Source: Odobenus rosmarus divergens
Taxonomy: Eukaryota > Chordata > Mammalia > Carnivora > Odobenidae
Direction: 5' to 3'
DNA: 64,000 nucleotides
NCBI RefSeq assembly: GCF_000321225.1
Contig: NW_004450478.1
Location: 2,513,634-2,577,633 of the forward strand
Part shown: positions 37,601-49,399 of the stretch, in pieces
Layout of the letters: every line of letters begins with the position of its first letter
How positions within the stretch are numbered: position 1 is the first letter of the stretch
Notes under the pieces: model-generated
What the model saw: the letters and a program-made list of their open reading frames with translations, nothing else
Database searches by the model: none
What the model was told of the DNA's origin: nothing
Translations under genes and position numbers: made by a program

Positions 37601-38639
37601 CTGAAATTCAGCAACAGAGAAGGAAAAGCAGTTGATTTTAGAGATAAAACAAACTGGCAGACATTAGAGGTGCCTTGTGTAATGAAACCGTTTCAAAACT
37701 GAATGTGAAGAACAGAGTTTGCAAAAAGGACACTGAAGATAAACACTGTCTTATATTCATGGACCCTCTCTTTGTCCCAGGAAGGAGGCTGTAAGGAAGG
37801 GAAATAAAATTTCCAGAAAAAGAGCTTTTTTCTGTGGAACCTAAGGAGTTCTGTTTTTTGGCAATGGACGTTTTCCTTCAACTTCTTCCTAAAACTTCAG
37901 CCTTAAATCTGGAGGCTACTCTTCCATTTGCTTGTTTCCAAGGAATATATACAATGATGCAGTGAAACATTGCTTATGGCTGGTGCTTGTTCATTAAACA
38001 TTTACTATAAGTTTACTATAGGTCACAGTGTGATAAACACAGGGGTTTCCATCCCCCAACCCAGCACTCATCCTCCCAAACTTCCCTGCACGATGAAAAG
38101 CCACTGCTTGTCTGCGACAGGGATCAAGAGCAGAAAACCAATTTGCCAAACACCACGTAATTGAGTGTACCTACAATGTTCTTAGCTGTGAGAAGTAGGA
38201 GGAGGTATAAGCCATGCCCCTGATCTTAAACAACTCAGACTCCAAAAATCACTACTGAAAGGATCCTTAGATGTCAACTATCCAATCTTCCATCTGTTTC
38301 ATGATCACTTCAACATCCTCAAAAGAGAGTGAGGTCAAGGAGGCTCATGACTCTGCAAGACAGTCTACTCCATTTTGGGGCAGCTCTAACTACTGAAGTC
38401 TGCTGAGAAACACAAGATCCTTAAGAAAAGTTTGGAAACAGTGTAGAGCAAACATAGCAGTAATGTAGGAGACGTGAGAGAGGGTGGGTTTCGGGGGAGG
38501 AATCAGCAGAAAGGTAAGTAGGACCAGAAGCAGGTCATAAAGGAATAACAAATGACCCGGGTAAGTAGAGGATGGGTTTTTGGAAACGACTGTGTGACAG
38601 AGATGTGGTGCACTTCAGAGGAAGGTGGTGATGATGATG

Positions 38640-38850
38640 ATTACAAATGTCACCATTTACTGAGAGCCAATTAATGTGTCAGGCACAGCCCCAGGCACTT
38701 TCCATGCATCATCACACTAATTTCCCCAACAGCTTTAAGTTGCTTGGTTATTTGTCCATATAACTTACAGATAAGGAAACAAGCTTGGAGAGATCAAGTG
38801 CAACAGCTAGCAAGTGGAGAAGGTGAGACCTGAGCTTAATGTGGGCTCTT
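38640..38850 (-). repeat. MIR SINE, antisense
   Basis: tgtcaggcacagccccaggc, agataaggaaacaagcttgg, agctagcaagtggagaagg in reverse-complement MIR order. Confidence 0.72.
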
Positions 38851-39394
38851 ACCATCTCTGCCCTGCCCTTGCCTGGCTGGAGTACAAACATGCTGGAGAA
38901 TAATGGGTGATAAGCCTGAGGTCAGATTGTGGCAGGCTTTAAGTAAGATAATAAGCATACTAGATAACCAAGTCCTATGTATAACTGACAGCAAGTGTTT
39001 CTTTGCAAGGCTTCAGATTAAATTAATTTTAGGAAAATGTATTTGTGGTTGTATAGGAAAAAGGATTGGTGAGGTTGTGCAACCTAGGTCAGGTCTAGTA
39101 AAATAGAGAACTATGGGAAGATGGTAATGGGAACAGAATAGGAAGGTGCAGGGATGCTCTGAAGAATCTGCAAGCCCTTGTAACTAGAAATTGCAGGCCG
39201 TAGAGGAGAATGACCCTGAGGTTGGGAGACTGCGTGGCTCAGGGAATGAGGGTGCACGGTTGATGAAACTAGGGAATGGGTCTTCAGTGGGACATTCCAT
39301 TTTTTTAGGACTAATTTCCATATATGCATTAATTAATTATTCTAAACTAAAAAGATAAGCACTGCAAAATCTGCACACACAGGGAGTTAAGATA

Positions 39395-39630
39395 TTTGGA
39401 TTCTCTGCCTAGAAAACTCCTACTCATCATTGAAGATACAACTTGAATGTTACCTTAAATGTGGGACCTTCTCAAAGTTCTGGGGCTGAATGAGTTGCTC
39501 CTCTCTCTGAGCTCCCCTCTTATGGGCTTATGAGCCTGTTACTCGACTGTGCCCAAATCAAAGTCAGAAACTGGGTCTCATTATCTTGTGCTCTCAGTAT
39601 CACAGGTACCTAATGAATGTTTACTGACAA
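39395..39630 (+). repeat. L2 LINE 3' end
   Basis: gaaaactcctactcatcattg, cttgaatgttaccttaaatg and the terminal acctaatgaatgtttactga match the L2 3' end. Confidence 0.75.
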
Positions 39631-39760
39631 TGCAAGAACACAATTTTTTGGGAAAAAGTGTGTTAAAAGTAAAATCAGTACCCAAATTATTTCAATTAAC
39701 TTTGTGTGCGACTGCAAAGAGCTCTTGTCACTAACATGCACCAAAGGTGGACTAGTCAGC

Positions 39761-40184
39761 AAGTCCACAAATGAAATGCAGCTGCAGTCTGAGAACAATG
39801 CTCAAAAAACTGATGAAGGCTGTATTCTTAAAGTGTAAGAGAACGACTTCTTTGTAAAAGAATTCTCGGGGCGCCTGGGTGGCTCCATCGTTGGGCGTCT
39901 GCCTTTGGCTCAGGTCATGATCCCAGGGTCCTGGGATCGAGCCCCGCATCGGGCTCCCTGTTCTGCGGGAAGCCTGCTTCTCCCTCTCCCACTCCCCCTG
40001 CTTGTGTTCCCTCTCTTGCTGTGTCTCTGTCAGGTAGATATAATTAAAAAAAAAAAAAAAAAAAGAGTTCTCAAAATAATTTTTAATTCTCAAGGGCATA
40101 TCACTTATATTTCACTTATATTCCTTAATTTTTCCATCTTTAGATTCAAAGTGGTGAATTAAATTGAGCATTCTTGACCCAAGG
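39761..40184 (+). repeat. Tandem duplication, unit 1 (424 bp, contains a SINE)
   Basis: The unit begins aagtccacaaatgaaatgca and ends ttcttgacccaagg(a). It repeats immediately at 40185. It contains the SINE at 39868-40060 and an extra short repeat, with cacttatatttcacttatat where unit 2 has a single copy. Confidence 0.95.
39856..40072 (+). mobile_element. Can-SINE inside tandem unit 1
   Basis: Element 39868-40060, flanked by aaaagaattctc (39856-39867) and aaaagagttctc (40061-40072). The same flanks occur in unit 2, so the SINE was there before the duplication. Confidence 0.95.
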
Positions 40185-40600
40185 AAGTCCACAAATGAAA
40201 TGCAGCTGCAGTCTGAGAACAATGCTCAAAAAACTGATGAAGGCTGTATTCTTAAAGTGTAAGAGAACGACTTCTTTGTAAAAGAATTCTCGGGGTGCCT
40301 GGGTGGCTCCATCGTTGGGCATCTGCCTTTGGCTCAGGTCATGATCCCAGGGTCCTGGGATCGAGCCCCGCATCGGGCTCCCTGCTCCGCGGGAATCCTG
40401 CTTCTCCCTCTCCCACTCCCCCTGCTTGTGTTCCCTCTCTCGCTGTGTCTTTCTCTGTCAGGTAGATATAATTAAAAAAAAAAAAAAAAAGAGTTCTCAA
40501 AATAATTTTTAATTCTCAAGGGCATATCACTTATATTCCTTAATTTTTCCATCTTTAGATTCAAAGTGGTGAATTAAATTGAGAATTCTTGACCCAAGGG
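40185..40600 (+). repeat. Tandem duplication, unit 2 (416 bp, contains a SINE)
   Basis: Head-to-tail copy of 39761-40184, nearly identical. It differs by a few substitutions (for example ctgctccgcggg against ctgttctgcggg), A-run length and one short deletion. Sequence after 40600 is unique again. Confidence 0.95.
40280..40498 (+). mobile_element. Can-SINE inside tandem unit 2
   Basis: Element 40292-40486 with the same target-site repeats as unit 1 (40280-40291, 40487-40498). Confidence 0.95.
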
Positions 40601-40939
40601 ACTTAGGGATTAGGAATAGGTTTTAGGGTGTATCCTTAAAATTATATGCTAATTTCTGCGTAGAGAGGCATTTGGGGGCGAGAAGCATCATAACTCTCAC
40701 ATTCTCAAAGTGGTCATAAGCCAAACAAGTGCTAGGAAGTCACTGAACCTTATAATCTCTACAATTCTTTCTAGCTAATAAATTCTATGCTTCCTATAAA
40801 TATAAATGTTGTGCTTTCTCGACATTGGATTATATTGTTTAAACATATTTCTATGTTTAGATCATGTGTTTTTCATAAGGAAATAGAAAGACAACAATAT
40901 TTGTTTTTATCACAAATTATTTTTCCTACCAACTTTAGT

Positions 40940-41090
40940 TACATTATTTACTGAATCCTTACAACCATTCTGCAAGTTAGATAATTATGGCCCCTATTTC
41001 CAGATTAGGAAAAAGAGTTCTTGGAGAGGTTAAAGGAGGTGTCCAAGTTCATACAGGGCACTTGAGATAGGATTAAAATCTTACCTCTGA
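40940..41090 (-). repeat. MIR SINE, antisense, degraded
   Basis: ccttacaaccattctgcaag, ttggagaggttaaaggaggt and related pieces. Confidence 0.6.
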
Positions 41091-42474
41091 TGCCAGGTAA
41101 GCAGCAATAATGCAAAGACTTGAATTCTTTTTCATTTTCAATTCTCTGAATAACACACATATATACACACACTAAACTGACCGTATATACTCAATAGAAA
41201 CTTCTGAAATGGCTGAAAGTTTCAAGAGTTTTTAAAGTCACCATATCCTTACCAATAAGTATGCAATAATGGAGAATAATCACAGAAACCACCTGAAAAC
41301 TTATTTCTGTTTACGAGTGAATATGTCAAAACCAGCTTTTATATTTGACACTATCTTAAATAAAGCTCTGAGAGTACGCTGTGTTCTACTGAAACTTAAA
41401 AACAGTCTAAAACATTTTATTTTTCCTAGACTAAATTTATTGAGAGAACTTTGTACTTGAACATAATGGCCACTCTAATACTTTAAATAAATAGCATTTT
41501 ATCAAGTACGCTGTGTATGCCATCTCTGGCTGTCACTCATTTGACTATCGCCAAGAAGTTAAATGCATTTTATAGTCAGAACTCTAGTAGATAACAAGGT
41601 TATCAACAACCCCATTAAAAATCTGAACACTGAATATTTGAGAATTCCTCCTCAAAATGTTCACTTTCACTTTTTGTAACATTTTCACAGTATTACAGAT
41701 ATCTCTATATTCTTCAAGCCTCACACCAAGTTGCTGAGGGTTGTAATACATTTCAAATAGTAACATTTAAAATGAATATGCCCAGAGTAGCGAGGTTTCT
41801 TCATGACTTTCAATGCACTGATCTTAGGTATGATCTTTCTTCATTTTGGAACATTTTTACTTTTTTACAATAATCATCCCTGGCTGTTCAAAGCAATTCC
41901 TTCTAATTATACCTCTGTACATTTAAGAAGAGGTCTCACTGGAGAAAAGGTAGGGAGGTGGGGAGACATTAAGAAGACAGCTTGGCTGTTTTGCTCTGGT
42001 AGGTTTTAATTCTGCTCCCCCATTGCATACTTCCAGCACATTCTCCCCAGCTGCCTCCCTTCCAGCTATTTCCCATCAAAACCTCCAGTGGTGGATACAC
42101 AGTAATGCTCAGAGTGAAGGTTGTGAGAGGACCTGGGAAAAAGACCAGTAAGATAATTTCAGTCCTTTTTTTTCCATATAGGATACGGAAAAATTTGTAA
42201 GGTTTTGACCTTAAGTCTTACAAACTCATATCTATACTTGCAACTAAACAAAAAATAGAATTCGATAATAATAATAAAAAAAAGTTTGAAAATTCCAGTG
42301 GGGGGGAGAATTTAAGATGGTGGATTGAAGGACCATGGCAATAACACCATCATAATATTCCTCTTCCTTGCATCTAGGTCATGATAACCAGCTACAGTGC
42401 ATCAAAAAGTAATTCCTGTATAGGCACTAAGATTTCTTGCTTGGTTCTTCAACATCCCGATTTTGTGACCCTGA

Positions 42475-42575
42475 ATTTGATTCAACAAACATTTATTGCC
42501 TGAAAGGTATTGTACTAACAACTAAAGGGATACAATGATGAATAAGGTAATATTTCTGCCTCCAAGAATTTCTGT
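42475..42575 (-). repeat. L2 LINE fragment, antisense
   Basis: tcaacaaacatttattgcctg followed by aaagggatacaatgatgaat matches the reverse-complement L2 end. Confidence 0.6.
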
Positions 42576-43314
42576 ATCTTTCTCCCTAACCAGATTATAA
42601 GGTAGAGGATAGCTACATATCATCTGTTTTTGTTAAATATGAGGAAGTTCTGCTATAAAGCTCTGATGGAGAGTGAATTAAATGCATTCAATATGCAAGA
42701 ACTGCATTATTATCTTGCATGAAATAGGATCAAAAGATATGTCAATAGGAAGGTTTTAAACTGCTCATGGATAACATATGGAGATCTTCAGAAAGAAATG
42801 TTTCTTTTAATGGGTAATGTGTTTGAGGTCAGAAACCTCAGATTAGAGAAAGCTAGCAGCAGTCTAACACTGAAGGCTCCCACCTTTCTCTTCCTTCTGT
42901 CTGAAGAAAACAAAAAGAAATACACTCTTCTGTTGCTCTCCCTTCCCCTAAAGATTATCAATCAGAGAGATGAGGAGAAAGCCCTGACACTCAGGAGGGG
43001 ACTGAGGTGAGAAACTTGTAAGACTTAAGGAGGAGCAACAGGTCCTGTGGGTCCTGAGGGGAAAAAAAAAAGAAAAAGAGGAAAGAGCATGAGGAAAGGC
43101 AAACATGAACACTCTGTAAGGAAAGGAGACAAAGGACCACAGCTTGGAAGGAGTAGGGAGATCAGCAACATGGAAGCATTCGCCTGGGATACACCGTGAG
43201 ACCCAAGCAGTGAAGCTTTGCCTTGCCAGGTTTAAAAGATCAAGACAGTTGGGCCAAGGGTACGACATCTGATTTCTTTTACTTGGAATCCCAAAGGTCA
43301 TCCAGTGGTAAGAT

Positions 43315-43502
43315 CTGTGGTTCTCAACTTCGGCAGGCACCAGAACCTCCTGGAAAGCTTGTTAAAACACAGATTGCCTGGCATCGCTCTTGGAGTTTCA
43401 GATTCAGTAGGTCTTGTTTAGGACCCAAGAATTCACCTTTCTAACAAGTTCCAGGGAAATGCCAATGATGCTGGTCTGGGGAATGCACTCTGAGAACTAC
43501 TA
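43315..43502 (+). mobile_element. MER5-type hAT-Charlie element
   Basis: It runs from ctgtggttctcaact to ctgagaactacta, with internal cttgttaaaacacagattgc and gattcagtaggtctt. The near-palindromic ends and internal sequence fit MER5A/B, a non-autonomous DNA transposon. Confidence 0.82.
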
Positions 43503-44532
43503 GGGTCTACGAAAAATGAATTTAAATACAAAGGTGACCTGTTGAAACTTCAGATTATTTCCTCCTTTACCTGACCTCTTGTAAAAACTTCATTTTAGGA
43601 GAGAAAGGGGACTTTTTCTGTAGAATCTGAACACGTTTTACGTTTCTGTAATGATATTCCAGATACCACAGTGTGCATATTTGAACAATTCTGTGTGAAT
43701 GAAAGTATCTAGTATGTTATGGCCTCTGTACAACTGTTTAAGATGTGTGAGAATACTAATAACACAGAAGTTTGAAAACAAATAGGTCTGTGGCCTGCTA
43801 ATTCCTAGCACCCCTTTGGGACCAAATCATTTAATGACACTGTCATTTAAAACAAAGTTCCAGGTAATACCTCTTTGGAATTAACCATGCTAATGATGTA
43901 GTACTTTGGAATAATTGTCCTGTGGTGACGGTCACATTAACTACTTTACCTGCATTATCTTGCCCACCAATAAATTCATTTTTAAGCAAAATGGTCAACT
44001 GTGGAACAAAGAAGAATTGGCCACTGGAATATATAGGCCAATAGCAGCCAGACTGGACCCAAATTGAACAGTCTGCAGAAGCCAAGAACAAGTGGAGATC
44101 CAGGAGTAATGGGCCATAAAAAGCCAGATACATATGTGAGATAAATGTCAGGGATGCTTTGTGAGACTTTCTTTAGGAGGAATATGGAGACACAGTCTCC
44201 TCTTAAGATCTTAAAATAAGGGATGATGGTGATAGAATTAGAGAAACATCAGTAGGCTTTAATATGTAGTTTAACAGTTGTCACAGACAACTGTTGTGAT
44301 TTTATAAGAGTGGAGACACACAGACACCTTGGTTTGAGTTTCATTAAAGTTGTCCTTTTAACTACTGAGACCCTGGCTCTCAAGTCTGTGAATCAGGAAG
44401 ATCCAAGATCTCATAGGAAAAAAAAAAAATCTTTATAGTGTTACTGGCTGCAAGGACTATGAAGGCTTGAGAGAGAAGAAAACTCTCTACAATGGATATT
44501 TAGCTAGCTCTGGTTGGCTGTGGCTGGAAATA

Positions 44533-44824
44533 TGCTGCAGGATTTTTTTTTAATAATTTTTTATTGTTATGTTAACCACCATACATTACATCATTAGTTT
44601 TTGATGCAGTGTTCCATGATTCATTGTTTGTGCATAACACCCAGTGCTCCACGCAGAATGTGCCCTCTTTAATATCCATCACCAGGCTAACCCATCCCCC
44701 CACCCACCTCCCCTCTAGAACCCTCAGTTTGTTTTTCAGAGTCCATCGTCTCTCATGGTTGGTCTCCCCCTCCAATTTCCCCCCCTTCATTCTTCCCCTC
44801 CTTGCTGCAGGATTCTAATGACAG
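44533..44824 (-). mobile_element. 5'-truncated carnivore L1 3' end with target-site duplication
   Basis: The element (44545-44812) is poly(T) first on plus, then gttatgttaaccaccataca and ccagtgctccacgcagaatg, matching 13094-13340. It has the direct repeat tgctgcaggatt at 44533-44544, recurring around 44813-44824. Confidence 0.88.
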
Positions 44825-44928
44825 CATAAAAATTTTCTACTGGCAATTCTACCTGCTAATTGTATAACAGGGGTTTTCCTAAAGCCTGGTCTTTAGCCCT
44901 GATATATATCTACATATCCTCTATATCA

Positions 44929-44938
44929 TGTATGTATG

Positions 44939-44973
<35 letters not shown>

Positions 44974-45018
44974 ATATATATATATATATGTGTGTGTATA
45001 TATATATATATATATATA
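44929..45018 (+). repeat. Composite (TATG)/(TA)n/(TG)n microsatellite
   Basis: Alternating TA and TG runs: about 11 TA, 6 TG, 8 TA, 4 TG, then a further TA run. It is a purely alternating pyrimidine-purine tract. Confidence 0.95.
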
Positions 45019-46315
45019 CCTCACGCTGATATATTTTCAGCAGCTGAAACTGATAAATGGTCTCCTTGGTATTACTGTTCTTTATACATACATTGTACAT
45101 TTCCTCTCAATATAATTCAGATTCAGAAATTGAAAGCCATCAGAATAATAGTTTTAATATATAATAATAAATAACCAGGCCAATACTAAATTATCACATA
45201 ATTAAGGTCTATAGCATCTTAAATTCCAGGCCTAATTCTTCTTGTCTTCTAACTACATTTACTTAAAACAGCCTTTCCATGGTCATTTGTTATATTCACG
45301 CATCAAAGTACCATCACACCTCCATACCCTCATCCTCTTCCTGCCCCTTAAACTCTCTTTCATTCTCAAGGAGAAGGTCTGCCATAAACAATGGGAGTCA
45401 GGCAAGGCAGGATCCCATGAGGTAGTGGGGATGAAGATGTTAGGAAATGGGCAATAGGAGGGTGAAAGGGCCTGCGGAGACTGCCCAGCTGGGAGGCAAG
45501 CCGAAGGAGAAGGAAAGAAAACAATACGAAAGATATACTTTGAAAAGATTTGTAACGTTGGGTGCTAAGAAATGAGTCCAAGATCTTGATGTCTAAATGT
45601 ATCTCTGTTTCCTTTGACATAGAAGAAAGATGTGTTAGGGCTGCCAACTAATGCGTTAGTAGTGATATTTGATGCTCAGATTTGGACAATGTCTCCTTGT
45701 TGGACAGGTGTAAAGACCAGGTGTAGAGAGGAGGGTTGGGCTTAGTGATATCTTGAATATTTCTACAGTTTTAGCATCCTGGGTTTGCTGGCCACTATGA
45801 AAATGTGTGTATATAAAATGTCTCACGGATATTTTACAGGTTTATTTTTCTGAAATAAAAAAATCTGGCATTACAAACACTGATTAGGCCTTTTCATTTA
45901 GTGCTTGAAGCTATATGGCCACTTATTTATGGCCCCTAAGTAATGAACTCTAGTTTCTAAAACTATTCATCTGTCCAGGCTCTGAGTATGTACAAACTCT
46001 GTTGAGAAATAAAGACGTAAAATCTGTCAGTTTGCATTACTCTGGTTTTGTCCAATTGGAAAAGACTTTTGAATACATCTAAACTACTCAGATTAACAAG
46101 GTGCTGCAGAAGCCACACTGCTCTATGTCACTCGGTTTACCTGTTGACACATGTTAGTAAATAAATGAAAAGGTCACCAATCAGGTGGTTTCAAACTTTG
46201 GATTTGGAGGAGGATAAATTCTACCAAATTGCTCAAGAAAGAAAACTTGCTATGTCAAAACTGCATTTATCTGTGCATCGCATTCCACATAAAAGTAAAA
46301 AAAAAAACAAACAAA

Positions 46316-46361
46316 AAAAACACCAACCCCCCCCCCCACACACACACAGACACACACAACA
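46316..46361 (+). repeat. Poly(C)/(CA)n simple repeat
   Basis: An A-rich stretch is followed by a 13-nt C run and then (CA)n with one interruption. Confidence 0.9.
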
Positions 46362-47134
46362 AATACATGACACATTGTCAAGTGAGTGGACATCCTTTCT
46401 GAGACCTTTTAGGGAACAGGTGTTGAACACTCGTAATGAGATTTCTATGCATCTTCAGAGGAAGGAGACAAGATTCCAGCAAGAGCTGTTCAGAGTGTTA
46501 TAGATCACAGCTGAGGGAATAAGTCCCAGTAAGGGGCATGCCAAAGGAGACATTACATAAATGCTTTTTCAGGAGGTGCTTATGTTCTCACTAAAAATTC
46601 CTACAGAAGACAAATATTCATCAAAGAGAAGCTTTTGGAAGAATATATATATTTTCCAGATCCTGGGGAATATGGGATATATTCAATTAAGTAACTCCTG
46701 ATGCACTCTTTTGTGTGGTTAACTTATCTCATTTTTATGAATCTTTTTCCTCTTGCAACTGTGAATCAATATGATTCATGGAGCTTTCAAGGCATCACTT
46801 CAGAGGGAGCTAAGTATTTTTTTTCAAGCGTAGATGGTTAGCTGACAATTCTATGTAGAAAATGAAGTAACGAAAATGGCACGTTATGTTTTATAAGAAA
46901 GTTAAAGCAATTTTGCTTCAACTCAAATAGGTATCAGATAAGCTTTGAAAATCATCAAGGAAGTGAAAAGGTAAAAAACATGAGTTGGGGATAGTTACAA
47001 TAAAGAGAAATACTAAATCCACGGTGGTTGACATTGACTTCATTACACTGAAGTTTCCGATTGCTCTAGAGACCATGCTTCTATCAGAGAATGATTCAGT
47101 TTTTTTTTTTTTTCCCCCACTAAGTAAGTCCTTC

Positions 47135-47333
47135 TTTTAAAAAAGATTTTTAGGGAGAGGGCATGTGTGCATGTGCATGCGGTGGGGAAGGGCAGAGATA
47201 GAGGGAGCCAGTCTCAAGCCTCCCAACTCAGTGCTGCGCCCCCTCCCTGCAGGGCTCCATCCCAGGCCCCTGATATCACAACCTAAGCCAAAACCTAAAG
47301 TCAGGCCCTTATCCCACTGCACCACCCAGGCCT
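47135..47333 (-). mobile_element. Diverged Can-SINE
   Basis: aaaaaagatttttagggaga, ctccatcccaggcccctgat and an end ccaccaggcc-like (accacccaggcc). Much diverged from the young copies. Confidence 0.75.
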
Positions 47334-47687
47334 TCTTTCTAACATCTCTGAAACAGCCCATCCTTTCCCCACTAACTTATGTTCCCACTTTATTATGGAT
47401 GAAGCATAGCAGGCTCCTATCTGTACATGAGTCTACATTCTTCTTCACAGGATTTGGTGATAATTTTGTAATCTTAGTGTCAGGCAAGGCAAGTCTTCAC
47501 ACACCTTTTTTCCCTTAAGTTGACTTATTTAATAGCCTTTATTCTTCCATTTAAATTTATCATGTTCTTTAAAAAAAAACTCTGGAATTCTGATGGGACA
47601 CTGCAGTGAATGCATAGATTAATTTTGGGGAAAGTTTATATATTATACTATCAAGTCATCCCTCTTAGAGCATGGACCATCTTATAC

Positions 47688-47913
47688 TGATTTTTTTTTT
47701 TAAAGATTTGAGAGAGAGAGTGCGAGAGTGTGAGAGCATGTGTGAGCAGGGGCAGGGGGTGGGGGACAGGGGCGAAGAAGAGAGAGTCTTAAGCAGAGTC
47801 CGCACTGAGCACAGAGCCCTGACCCCGGGCTCGATCTCATGACCCTGAGATCAGGACCTGAGCTGAAACCAAGAGTCAGTTGCTTAACCTACTAGACCAC
47901 ACAGGCGCCCCTG
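47688..47913 (-). mobile_element. Can-SINE
   Basis: Poly(T), gagagagagagtgcgagag, ctcgatctcatgaccctgag and the end cacacaggcgcccc. A short flanking repeat tcttata is present on both sides. Confidence 0.88.
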
Positions 47914-48055
47914 TCTTATATCTACTTATATTACTCTCTATAACCTTTCCTCTAGGAAATTTTACATGCTTTTGGCAAAGTCAATTCCTGGATGCCTTAT
48001 AGTTTGGTTACTATAAAAGATACTTTGTTTATATTTTTTAGCTAGTTGATCTATG

Positions 48056-49398
48056 GTGTGGAACAGTGGTTCTCTGAGTGTGGTCCATGGACCACTAGGG
48101 ATCCCCAGGACTTCTCAGGGATCTGTGAGGTCAAAATTATTTTCATAATACTGAGATGTTTTTTGTCTTTTTGACTCTGTTATGTTTACAGTGATAGTAC
48201 AAAAGCAATGGCAGGTAAAACGGCTGTTACCTCAGCGCAAATCAAGGACATGGTGCTAAATTCTACTCCTCCCTGGGTTCTTTACCCCCACGCATACCAG
48301 AAAAAAGCCAGTTTTACATACAAAAGTCCTTGATAAAACAGTAAAACGAATTTTATTGAATCCTTGCCCTTCCTGAGTACACATTTTTAAATATCTGTGA
48401 CAAAATGAAAACTTTGCATAAAGCACATCTGCATACTGAAGTGGAATGATTGTCTAAAGGAGAAGTATGTGATTGTTTGAGTCTGGGGGGGGCACTGTTA
48501 TTTTCAGAGAACCATTTAGTTGAAAAGACTACTGATGGACAAAGTCTGCTTATTTAGACTTGGGGACATTTGGCAGGCATTTTCTGAAAAAATGAAATCA
48601 ACCTGTCACTTAAAAAAACAGTATTTGTTGCTAATTATAAAATTAAAGCTTTCAAGGAAAACTAGAATATTAGAAAACTTGTATCTGTCATGAACTTGAC
48701 AGCCTCCCAAGACTTTGAGACTTTTCTGATGAGGCAGGTGATATGAACAAGGGTGACTTTTTGATATATTTGTTAACACTAAGAAGATCTTAACTCCGTG
48801 GACCAATATTTTCCAAATGATTAGTACATTGTGTTAAAAAAAAAATCATGCATGGTGGCAAAAGATCTATTCAAAATACATGATGAACCAATTGGTTTAA
48901 TAGTATAAAAAGTTCATTGATATGCTTTCAGATTCTACATTAGCAATTAAACTGTAAGAAATTATCACTTGCCAAGCTTTGGTATAATATCACAGAGGAA
49001 AACCCATAATTGCCTAAAAACATCTATTAAAATACTCCTCCTTTTTCCAACTACATATCAGCATGAGGCCAGATTTCTTAAAAATATGTATCAACCAAGA
49101 TAACATATTGCAAAAGGCTCAATGCAAGAAGCACCTATGAGAATCCGGCTGTCTTTTATTAGGACAGCAATTAAAGAAGTGTGCAAAAAAATTTTTTTTC
49201 AAAAGCTATTTATGTTGACAGGTGATGAGTTCCCTATTGTTAATTGTAAATATTAATATTTTATAAATTTCTCAGTTTTACTTCTAGTATGGTAAATATT
49301 GGGAGAAATAATCCATCTAAACCAAAGCTCTTTGGGATCTCAATCTTTAGAGTGTACTAGTTTGTGAGACTAAACATTTGAGAACCACTAGTGTAGAG
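48056..49398. mobile_element. hAT-type DNA transposon relic, 1.33 kb, with TIRs and 8-nt TSD
   Basis: Left terminal inverted repeat cagtggttctc (from 48064) and right end gagaaccacta (to 49390) are inverse copies with one mismatch. Outside them are 8-nt flanks gtgtggaa (48056-48063) and gtgtagag (49391-49398), six of eight matching, as expected for a hAT target-site duplication. The inside is AT-rich and littered with stops on both strands; I cannot recognise an intact transposase or assign a named subfamily. Confidence 0.75.
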
Positions 49399-49399
49399 A

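Noticed and set aside
39752..40099. 115-codon open frame on the minus strand
   Set aside because: It reads through the SINE of the tandem duplication; similar frames occur in other SINE copies.
42948..43340. 130-codon open frame on the minus strand
   Set aside because: It has low-complexity Phe/Ser-rich composition from a purine-rich strand, no family resemblance and no supporting splice sites.
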